Shown here in pieces: positions 1 to 5,584 of a stretch of DNA of 10,752 nt; within the stretch, counting starts at the first letter, position 1, and every line of letters starts with the position of its first letter. The position numbers were made by a program, and so were the translations under genes. Origin of the DNA: an uncultured bacterium (GTDB lineage: Bacteria; Methylomirabilota; Methylomirabilia; Rokubacteriales; CSP1-6); NCBI GenBank assembly GCA_946479205.1, contig CAMLFJ010000056.1, positions 1-10,752 of the forward strand, written 5' to 3'. The notes beneath the pieces were generated by a model. The model did not search any database, had not been told where the DNA came from, and saw only the letters and a program-made list of their open reading frames with translations.

Positions 1-162
1 CTGCCCGGCGAGGGCGTGCTGCCGCTCCGCGAGCTGGTGGCGGCGCTCCCCGCCTGTATTCCGCTGGCGATCGAGGCCCCGTCGCGCGCCACCGCCGACC
101 TGCCCGCGCTCGAGAGGGCCCGGCGCGCGTACCGGGCGCTGTCGGCCCTGGTCGCTAGCTGA
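1..162 (+). CDS. C-terminal end of a probable sugar-phosphate isomerase/epimerase (partial)
   Basis: Frame 1 is open from the first base of the window to a TGA at 160-162, giving the last 53 residues of a protein whose 5' part lies outside. The fragment begins LPGEGVLPLRELVAALP and continues with PLAIEAPS. In xylose-isomerase-like TIM-barrel sugar-phosphate isomerase/epimerases, a G(D/E)G-x-LPLREL segment followed by a strand carrying a Glu (here in AIEAPS) forms the last barrel turn, and an Arg/Ala-rich helix closes the protein, as here. It is convergent with the minus-strand operon and overlaps the VOC gene by 8 bp (155-162), so no terminator fits between them. The family call rests on a short tail only; the substrate cannot be inferred. 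Confidence 0.6.
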   Translation: MPGEGVLPLRELVAALPACIPLAIEAPSRATADLPALERARRAYRALSALVAS

Positions 163-1096
163 CCTCGACCAGCTCCAGGGCCTCGCGACTCGGCCCCTCG
201 ATCATCGCCGCCCGCGTGTCGCCGAGCCGATAGGGCTCTTCCAGGAACCGGACCCCTTCCGCGCGGAGCTTCGCGACCCAGGCGTCGAGATCGGCCACGC
301 TCAGCGCGATGTGATCATGGAGCTGCCCGCGCGAGCTCGCGAGCGGGCGGTCTCCCTGGCGCGCGTACCAGGGCAGGGCCACGTCGCCGAACACCACCGC
401 GGCCGATGGCGTCCGGAACATCCCCTCGCGATCGAGCGCCGGCCAGCTCCGATCGGGCCCGCGCGGCACCGTGCACGTGGTCTCGGTGATCGGCGTGCCG
501 CTGGTCCGTCCCGCGTAGATGGGCGCGTTCAGGTGAGTCTGGTACCAGAGCTGGGCGCAGAACGGATCGTCCTGGTAGAGATGCACGTGATTGAAGCGCT
601 CGGCCGGGTGATTGCCCGCGTACTCCACGAGGGCCCGGTCGGGGCCCCGCATGTAGCCGAAGCCGCCGGTGCGGGTCGGCGGGACGCCGGTGGCGCGCGC
701 CTCGGCGATCTGGGCCCTGGTGAGGCCGGGCGTGGGGCCCTTGCTCGGCCACGTGTCGCTGCTGACGAACACCGAGCCGCCCTCGTCGGTCGTGTAGAGG
801 GGCAGGAGCTCGAGATCGGTCCGCGCCTTGAAGACCTCGAGGCTGGCCTGGGTGTCGGGCACGTGCCAGCCGAAGTGCCAGATCGCGCTCTGGGGGGACG
901 TCGCGGGCGGGGTCGCGACCCGGGTGAACAGGACCAGCACGTCGTTCGGCGCCGCGAGCGCGGGCAGGCCGCCCCAGACCGTCTTCGAGGAGGTCGGGAA
1001 GTGGCGGACGTAGAAGGCGATCGCCGCGTCGGGATCGACCGAGTTGAGATGGAGATGATGGAAGCCCGGCGGCGGGAGCATCTCAGCCATCGTCAT
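155..1096 (-). CDS. Two-module VOC-family (glyoxalase/bleomycin resistance/dioxygenase) protein
   Basis: A 313-residue protein ending at a TAG (157-155). VOC proteins are metal-dependent enzymes built of paired beta-alpha-beta-beta-beta modules; members include glyoxalases, epimerases and extradiol dioxygenases. The N-terminal module starts at FHHLHL (residues 12-17) and closes with GPDRALVEYAGN (151-162). A second begins at FNHVHLYQ (168-175), and HDHIALSV (260-267) with REALELVEV (304-312) gives the usual last His and Glu positions. Candidate metal ligands are His14 or His16, Glu159, His170 or His172, His262 and Glu308; which of these bind metal is inferred. The start chosen is the ATG at 1096, whose ATGA overlaps the TGA of the preceding DsbA-like gene by 4 bp; a second in-frame ATG at 1090 is possible. 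No Shine-Dalgarno lies at normal distance, so translation is probably coupled. It is the last gene of the operon. The reaction is unknown. Confidence 0.85.
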   Translation of the reverse strand: MTMAEMLPPPGFHHLHLNSVDPDAAIAFYVRHFPTSSKTVWGGLPALAAPNDVLVLFTRVATPPATSPQSAIWHFGWHVPDTQASLEVFKARTDLELLPLYTTDEGGSVFVSSDTWPSKGPTPGLTRAQIAEARATGVPPTRTGGFGYMRGPDRALVEYAGNHPAERFNHVHLYQDDPFCAQLWYQTHLNAPIYAGRTSGTPITETTCTVPRGPDRSWPALDREGMFRTPSAAVVFGDVALPWYARQGDRPLASSRGQLHDHIALSVADLDAWVAKLRAEGVRFLEEPYRLGDTRAAMIEGPSREALELVEVS

Positions 1097-1734
1097 CGCC
1101 CGCGGCGGGGGTCCTGGGCGGCCTCCTCGGCCTTGGCCTGCTTCACGAGCCGCTCGATCACCTCGTAGGGCTGCGCCCCCACGACGCCGCGGTGCCCCGC
1201 GACGAAGGTCGGCACCCCGGTGATCCCGTACTCGCGCGAGAGCTTCCAGTCCGCGTCGACCGCGGCCCTGAACGTCCGCTTCTCGAGAACCTCGGCGGCG
1301 GCCGCGCGGGGCAACCCCGCCCGCTCCGCGATCTCGAGCAGCACCTCGGGCCGGGAGATGTCGCGCGCTTCCACGAAGTAGGCGCGGAACATCGCGTCGT
1401 GGAAGGCCTCGCCGCCGGGCTGGGTGTCGGCCCACTTGCCCAGCTCCTGAGAGAGGCGGCTGTTGTAGGTCATGGTGCGCTCGCCGTAGGGGAGGCCCTC
1501 GGCGTCCATGCGCGCCTTCATCTGCGCGTGCATGGCCTTGCGGTCCACGTTGCGGCCCCGGAAGAGCTCCTCGAGCGACTGGCCTTCCGCCGGGGTCTCC
1601 GGGTGGAGCGGGAAGTGCACCCACTCGATCTTGACCCCGTGCTCCCGTTGAAGCTTCTCAATACGCACGGTACTGAGATAGCACCAGGGTCAGACGTAGT
1701 CGGAGAAGACCTGGAGTGTGATGGGCTTGGTCAT
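1093..1734 (-). CDS. Selenocysteine-containing DsbA/FrnE-like thiol oxidoreductase (UPWC active site, in-frame UGA)
   Basis: DsbA-family protein of 213 residues if the TGA at 1692-1690 (codon 15) is read as selenocysteine. Seen: ATG at 1734 with AAGGAGG 4 nt upstream and an ATGA overlap with the preceding gene. The N-terminus MTKPITLQVFSDYV is the family's first beta-strand; then come UGA, PWCYLS, and the rest of the thioredoxin/alpha-helical DsbA fold, with the cis-Pro motif GITGVPTFV (Pro175). Known: FrnE/DsbA relatives read SDxxCPWCY at this site, so UGA replaces exactly the nucleophilic Cys. Cys18 is the only cysteine in the protein. Length matches the family (about 210-220). A SECIS-like hairpin follows the UGA. 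No signal peptide is seen, so a cytoplasmic thiol-disulfide exchange role is inferred. A conventional call starts at the GTG at 1668 and loses the active site. The alternative is a nonsense mutation or sequencing error (TGC/TGT to TGA). The VOC gene follows with a 4-bp overlap. Confidence 0.85.
1657..1677 (-). promoter_or_regulatory. Candidate bacterial SECIS hairpin
   Basis: In the mRNA, CUCAGUAC (1677-1670) pairs with GUAUUGAG (1664-1657) over 8 uninterrupted base pairs including one G-U. They close a 5-nt loop CGUGC (1669-1665); a ninth pair, U1678-A1656, can be added. Twenty nucleotides separate the UGA from the loop, and the second loop base is G. The published bSECIS model asks for a short stem, a G in the first two loop positions and about 16-37 nt from UGA to apical loop; all are met. 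An outer helix, UGACCC (1692-1687) with GGGUCA (1637-1632), could put the UGA at the base of a larger structure, as in E. coli fdhF. The expected partner is SelB, which would deliver Sec-tRNA. Pairing was found by eye; no folding energy was computed. Confidence 0.8.
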
Positions 1735-2699
1735 GTCGCCTCCTTGACGAGCTTTTGCAGGCTTCGCAGCCCGGGCGGAATCGGCTGCCCCTTGTAGCGG
1801 TTGCCCCAGTTAGTGTACGACACCTCGCCCACGTAGATGTCGCCGCGCGAGTCCACCGCGAGGCCGTGCGGGGAGACGAACTGGCCGGGCTCGAGGCCGG
1901 CCAGGCGGTCGCCCAGCCGGGCCAGCCGCTCGCCTCGGTGGCTGTAGATGCTGACCCGCGGGCCGATATTGGGAACGTCGTAGTTGACGGGCAGGGCGCC
2001 GCCGATCTCGCCCACGTAGAAGCGCCCCTGGCCGCCGCGCTCCAGGAACAGGCCGGAAGGCCGGTGCATGTCGTGCCACTGCGTCTCGAAGCGGCCGTTG
2101 CCGTCGAAGACCTGGACGCGGTGGTTCTCGCGATCGGCCACGTAGACCCAGCCGTCGGCGTCGCAGCAGATATTGTGCGGGATATTGAACTGCCCCGGAT
2201 CGGTGCCCGGCTCACCCCAGGAGCGGAGCAGGGTGCCGTCGGGCGCGTACTTGTGGATGCGCGCGTTGCCGTAGCCGTCCGAGACGTAGAGATCGCCCTG
2301 CGGCGAGAGCGCGGTGTGCGTGCAGCGATGGAACGGCTCGCCGCTCATGTAGGGCTTCGGGGCGCCGGGAATGCCGAGGGTCAGGAGGACCCGGCCGTCG
2401 AGCGTGCAGTGGCGGACGGTGTGGTCGCCGTCGTCGGTCAGCCACAGTGTGTCGTCGGGAGCGACGTGAACGCCGTGCGCGCGGTGGAAGACGCCCTCGC
2501 CCCAGGAGCGCAGGAAGTTGCCCTCGCGGTCGAGGACGACCATCGGATGCGCGCCGCGATTGAAGGCGTAGACCCGATCCTGCCCGTCCACCCCGACCGC
2601 AGCCACGTCGGCGTTGAACTCGCGGCCGGGCGGCAGCTTGGCCCAGTCGCCCACGACCCGGTAGCGGTAGGCGCCGGTGCCGAGGATCGGCGCGCTCAC
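1731..2699 (-). CDS. NHL-repeat beta-propeller protein, peptidylglycine alpha-amidating lyase-like
   Basis: A 322-residue protein made of successive NHL-type repeats, for example DGWVYVADRENHRVQVFDGNG (about 181-202), GDLYVSDGYGNARIHKYAPDG (about 135-155) and RGDIYVGEVS (about 285-294). Three histidines, His76 (RAHGV), His175 (IPHNIC) and His278 (SPHGLAV), recur at about 100-residue spacing. In peptidylglycine alpha-amidating lyase, three His at similar spacing bind the catalytic Zn, so a metal-binding lyase-like site is inferred. NHL proteins also include SMP-30-type lactonases and mere scaffolds, so activity is uncertain. No signal peptide is evident. Start: GTG at 2699, with a GTGA 4-bp overlap with the upstream phosphotriesterase-family gene and GAGGGG about 9 nt upstream. 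Its TGA (1733-1731) overlaps the ATG of the selenoprotein gene, and its 3' end carries that gene's ribosome-binding site. Confidence 0.85.
   Translation of the reverse strand: MSAPILGTGAYRYRVVGDWAKLPPGREFNADVAAVGVDGQDRVYAFNRGAHPMVVLDREGNFLRSWGEGVFHRAHGVHVAPDDTLWLTDDGDHTVRHCTLDGRVLLTLGIPGAPKPYMSGEPFHRCTHTALSPQGDLYVSDGYGNARIHKYAPDGTLLRSWGEPGTDPGQFNIPHNICCDADGWVYVADRENHRVQVFDGNGRFETQWHDMHRPSGLFLERGGQGRFYVGEIGGALPVNYDVPNIGPRVSIYSHRGERLARLGDRLAGLEPGQFVSPHGLAVDSRGDIYVGEVSYTNWGNRYKGQPIPPGLRSLQKLVKEAT
1739..1745 (-). promoter_or_regulatory. Strong Shine-Dalgarno for the selenoprotein gene
   Basis: AAGGAGG on the minus strand, 4 nt before the ATG at 1734, inside the 3' end of the NHL-protein gene. 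It is the best ribosome-binding site in the window. It decides the start of the DsbA-like gene: ribosomes initiate 14 codons before the in-frame UGA, not at the GTG at 1668, which has no comparable site. Confidence 0.85.
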
Positions 2700-3646
2700 G
2701 GCTGCCGCCCCTCGAAGATCGCGCGCGGGTTACCCACGAGCATCTGCTGGATCTGTTCCTCCGGGACCCCCGCCTTGCCGAGGGCGGGCAGGATGTCGTC
2801 GGGAATGTGGTTGTAGTTCCACTGCGGTCGTGTCCGTCGCTTGTCGTCCTCGGAGAGCATGTCGCTCCAGCAGTTGGCGTCGTGCGAGAGGACCATGCGG
2901 CCCGCGTAGCCCTCCGCGCACAGACGGGCGATGACTTCGACGCGCTTGGGCGTCGGGAGGAAGTGCTCGAGGCCGAAGCGGTCCATGCCGATGGTGCTGC
3001 CCCGGTCCATGAGCCCGCGGAGATAGCCCAGGTCCTCACTGTCGCCGCTGTGGCCGATGATGACGCGGCGGAGGTCCACACCCTCCTGGGCGAAGATCGC
3101 CTGCTGCGCCTCCCCGGTCCGGCCCGCGGCCCAGGTGTGGGTCGAGATCGGCACCCCGGTCGCCTTCTGGGCGCGCGCGGAGGCGCGCAGGATGTTCTCG
3201 ATGACCGGGGTCACCCCCGCGGTGTCGGTCGCGCACTTGATGATCGCGGCCTTGATGCCGGTCTCCCCGATGCCCTGGGTGATGTCGCGGACGAACAGGT
3301 CGGCCACCGCGTCCACCCCGTGGCCGCTGAAGTAGCGCTGCGGCATCCACCAGACGCCGGTGGCGACGATCACGTGGATCCGGGACCGGCGCGCGACCTC
3401 CGCGATCAGGCCGATGTCGCGGCCCAGGTCCACGGTGGTCAGGTCCACGATCGTGCGGATGCCGCGGGCGTGGAGATCGGCCATCTTTCGCTCCGCCATC
3501 GCGAGGATGCCCGCCCGGTCCCAGAGGTGCGGCCAGTTCTCCTGTACCCCGGGCGAGCGCGTGACGATGTGCTCGTGCATCAGCGTGGCGCCGAGCTCGG
3601 CCGTGGCCGCCGGCCCGCGCGCGGTCTCCACCGTGGTCGTGGTCAT
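2696..3646 (-). CDS. Phosphotriesterase-family metal-dependent hydrolase
   Basis: A 316-residue TIM-barrel amidohydrolase-superfamily protein of the phosphotriesterase/phosphotriesterase-like lactonase group, whose members hydrolyse phosphotriesters, lactones or related esters at a binuclear metal centre. All expected ligands are visible: HEH (His24, His26), the lysine that is carboxylated to bridge the metals in IIKCA (Lys137), STHTW (His170), IGHSGD (His199) and SHDANC (Asp256). Length is usual for the family (about 310-360). The ATG at 3646 is preceded by AGGAGA (3658-3653) at 6 nt, overlapping the stop of the upstream aminotransferase-fold gene. Its own TGA overlaps the GTG of the NHL gene by 4 bp. 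The fold and metal site are sure; the substrate is not, and the catabolic neighbours suggest a lactone or ester intermediate. Confidence 0.92.
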   Translation of the reverse strand: MTTTTVETARGPAATAELGATLMHEHIVTRSPGVQENWPHLWDRAGILAMAERKMADLHARGIRTIVDLTTVDLGRDIGLIAEVARRSRIHVIVATGVWWMPQRYFSGHGVDAVADLFVRDITQGIGETGIKAAIIKCATDTAGVTPVIENILRASARAQKATGVPISTHTWAAGRTGEAQQAIFAQEGVDLRRVIIGHSGDSEDLGYLRGLMDRGSTIGMDRFGLEHFLPTPKRVEVIARLCAEGYAGRMVLSHDANCWSDMLSEDDKRRTRPQWNYNHIPDDILPALGKAGVPEEQIQQMLVGNPRAIFEGRQP

Positions 3647-3652
3647 GTCGGG

Positions 3653-3658
3653 TCTCCT
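3653..3658 (-). promoter_or_regulatory. Shine-Dalgarno overlapping the upstream stop codon
   Basis: AGGAGA, 6 nt before the ATG at 3646, shares bases with the TAG (3659-3657) of the aminotransferase-fold gene. It supports the chosen start of the phosphotriesterase-family gene and terminating ribosomes could reinitiate there. Confidence 0.7.
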
Positions 3659-4826
3659 ATCCCGAGACCGCGCGCACGAAGCGCTCGACCTCGGTCTCGT
3701 CGTTGTAGTAGTGGACGCTGGCGCGCACGAGGGCGTCGAAGCCGCGCGCGGGCAGGTCGAGCCGCGAGGAGCGCGCCTGGGTGTGGGTGACGTTCATGTC
3801 CAGGGCGCGGAGGCGCTCGCGGGTGGCCCGCGGCTCCTCGCCCGCCTTGAGGAAGGTCACGATCCCGCATCGCTCGGCGCCCAGGTCGTGGACGGTCACC
3901 CCCGGCCGCCTGGCCAGCTCCGCCCGCAGCAGCGCCCCGAGCGCCTTGACGCGCGCCTCGATGGCCTCGATGCCGAGCGCGAGGGCGTAGCGCACCGCGA
4001 CCGCGAGGCCGATCTGGCCGGCCACGAAGCGCTCCCAGTTCTCGAAGCGCCGGGCGTCCTCGCGGAGCGTGTAGGTCTGGGCGTCGATCCAGCTCGCGGC
4101 TTCCAGATCGATGAAGGGCGGCTCGAGGCTGCCGATGGTGTCCCGTCGCACGTAGAGAAAGCCGGTGCCGCGGGGACCGCGGAGGTACTTGCGCCCGGTG
4201 GCCGAGAGCATGTGGCAGCCGATCCGTCGGACGTCCACCGCGAGCTGGCCGACCGACTGGCACGCGTCGAGAAGATAGAGGATGCCGTGCCGCGCGGCGA
4301 TCCGGCCGACCTCGGCGGCGGGATTGACGAGCCCGCCCTGGGTCGGGACGTGGGTGATCGCGATGAGCCGGGTCCGCGGCCGGATCGCGCGCTCGAGCGC
4401 GGCCACGTCGAGCTGCCCGGAGGCGTCGTCGTCCACCACGTCGATCTCGACGCCCACGCGCCGCTTCATCTGGAGGAACGCGAGGTAGTTCGAGGCGTAC
4501 TCGGCCCGGGCGGTGACGATGCGGTCCCCGGCGCGGAAAGGGATCGCGTAGAAGGCCATGTCCCAGGCCCGGGTGGCGTTCTCCACGAACGCGATCTCGT
4601 CCGGGGCGGCGCCGATCAGCGCGGCGACCGCATCGTAGACGTCGGCGATCCGGTCCGCGGCCAGGGCGGCGGCCTCGTAACCGCCGATGGCCGCCTCGCG
4701 CTCCAGGTGGCCGATCACCGCCGCCAGGACCGGCCGCGGGGGCAGGGCGGAGCCCGCGTTGTTGAAGTGCAGGACGCCGGCCACGCCCGGCGTGTCGGCG
4801 CGGAGGCGCGGGACGTCGAGCGTCAC
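3657..4826 (-). CDS. Class V aminotransferase-fold PLP-dependent enzyme (cysteine desulfurase / isopenicillin N epimerase-like)
   Basis: A 389-residue fold-type I PLP enzyme of the NifS/isopenicillin epimerase branch. Visible elements: [10 protein letters not shown] near the N-terminus (21-30), [11 protein letters not shown] (82-92) in the phosphate-binding region, [10 protein letters not shown] (185-194) with Asp187 for the pyridine nitrogen, and [19 protein letters not shown] (208-226) with Lys213 as the likely Schiff-base lysine. The C-terminal [11 protein letters not shown] (366-376) is typical of the group. The loop before it ([13 protein letters not shown]) lacks the catalytic Cys that SufS/NifS-type desulfurases carry there, so persulfide or selenide transfer is unlikely; a C-S lyase, epimerase or lyase role is more plausible. 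Start: GTG at 4826, GTGA overlap with the yqeC stop, GAGGT 9 nt upstream. The open frame runs further upstream to 5249 but that part is antisense-like low-complexity coding inside yqeC and was excluded. Confidence 0.88.
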   Translation of the reverse strand: MTLDVPRLRADTPGVAGVLHFNNAGSALPPRPVLAAVIGHLEREAAIGGYEAAALAADRIADVYDAVAALIGAAPDEIAFVENATRAWDMAFYAIPFRAGDRIVTARAEYASNYLAFLQMKRRVGVEIDVVDDDASGQLDVAALERAIRPRTRLIAITHVPTQGGLVNPAAEVGRIAARHGILYLLDACQSVGQLAVDVRRIGCHMLSATGRKYLRGPRGTGFLYVRRDTIGSLEPPFIDLEAASWIDAQTYTLREDARRFENWERFVAGQIGLAVAVRYALALGIEAIEARVKALGALLRAELARRPGVTVHDLGAERCGIVTFLKAGEEPRATRERLRALDMNVTHTQARSSRLDLPARGFDALVRASVHYYNDETEVERFVRAVSG

Positions 4827-5584
4827 CGCGCGCAGACCTCGAGCACCGGGTCCTCGGCGCGCAGCGTGGCCAGCACCACCGAGTGGATCGCCGGATCGCG
4901 CAGGAGGCGCTCGGCCGTCTCGCGCGCCGGCGCCCGATCCGGAAGGCCCTCCACCTTGTTGATCAGGACGACGACCCGGGCGCCCGCGGGCACGCCCTTC
5001 CGCCCGCCCTGGGGATCGGCGAGGACCCGGGCCACGATCGCGGGGGTGATCGGGGCCCCCATCGGCGCGCCGCTCAGCGTGGCGACCAGCTCCGGGCGGT
5101 GGACGTGCTCGGCGTCGAGGCTCCGGCCGAGGACGTCGGCGCCGACCACGACGGCGACCAGCGTGGTGTCCGCCGGGATGTTCGGCTCGTAGTCGGCGGG
5201 GGCCTTGAAGGGGCGCATGCGGGAGCCGTCGGCCTCGTTCAGGAGGCACACATCCGGGAACCAGGCGCGCACGTGCCGGAAGAGATCGAGGGAGATGCCC
5301 TCGGCCTTGCCGCTGTCGGCGTCGGTCGCGCCGATGACGAGCACGTGCCGGTGGAGGGCCAGCTCGGCGGCGAGGCGCTCCCGGGTGACGCTCGCGGCGG
5401 GGACGTGCGCGGGCGCCAGCGCGATCTGCGCGCCGAAGATGCGCGTGGTCGTGGTGGTGATCGCGCGCCCGCCGCCCTCCACCACCTCGCGCGCGAGGCG
5501 GAACATCGCGGTGGTCTTGCCGCCTCCTCCGACCAGCGCGACGACCTCGTCCGGGGCCATGCGCAGCGCGTCCGTCAGCTTCAC
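4823..5584 (-). CDS. yqeC: YqeC-type putative selenium-dependent hydroxylase accessory protein
   Basis: A 253-residue P-loop protein. Visible: the nucleotide-binding VGGGGKTT (18-25), a TTTTTRIF strand (43-50), [14 protein letters not shown] (116-129) followed by YEPNIPADT (132-140), HRPE (162-165) and INKVE (208-212). This order matches the YqeC family, which comparative genomics links to selenium-dependent molybdenum hydroxylases. The biochemical role is unproven. No molybdenum hydroxylase or selD is in the window. Start: GTG at 5584, overlapping the DMFase-like gene's TGA by 4 bp (GTGA), with no good Shine-Dalgarno, so translation is probably coupled; its TGA in turn overlaps the GTG of the aminotransferase-fold gene. 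Its presence in the same operon as a selenocysteine-coding gene is notable, but YqeC-like proteins might also serve molybdenum-cofactor roles without selenium. Confidence 0.85.
   Translation of the reverse strand: MKLTDALRMAPDEVVALVGGGGKTTAMFRLAREVVEGGGRAITTTTTRIFGAQIALAPAHVPAASVTRERLAAELALHRHVLVIGATDADSGKAEGISLDLFRHVRAWFPDVCLLNEADGSRMRPFKAPADYEPNIPADTTLVAVVVGADVLGRSLDAEHVHRPELVATLSGAPMGAPITPAIVARVLADPQGGRKGVPAGARVVVLINKVEGLPDRAPARETAERLLRDPAIHSVVLATLRAEDPVLEVCAR

Noticed and set aside
140..175. A bidirectional terminator between the convergent genes
   Set aside because: The two coding regions overlap by 8 bp and I see no stem-loop followed by a T-run on either strand.
1097..1624. N-terminal extension of the VOC protein to 489 residues
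   Set aside because: The extra part is a frame shadow of the DsbA-like gene; the ATG at 1096 with an ATGA overlap fits the operon's pattern.
1093..1668. Starting the DsbA-like gene at the in-frame GTG at 1668 (191 residues)
   Set aside because: It removes the first beta-strand and the active-site PWC, has no ribosome-binding site, and ignores the AAGGAGG/ATG pair at 1745-1732. The GTG is a valine codon in the SECIS loop.
1690..1692. The TGA as a simple nonsense mutation making a pseudogene
   Set aside because: A mutation landing exactly on the redox Cys, followed by a bSECIS-type hairpin and an otherwise intact coupled gene, is much less likely than Sec. A sequencing error cannot be fully excluded.
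3360..5192. Long + strand open frame (610 residues) opposite the phosphotriesterase-family, aminotransferase and yqeC genes
   Set aside because: Low-complexity antisense of three well-supported genes; no recognisable domain or ribosome-binding site.
4827..5249. N-terminal extension of the aminotransferase-fold protein to 530 residues
   Set aside because: The extra 141 residues are Arg/Pro/Gly-rich and overlap yqeC in another frame; the GTG at 4826 with GAGGT and a GTGA overlap gives the usual family length.
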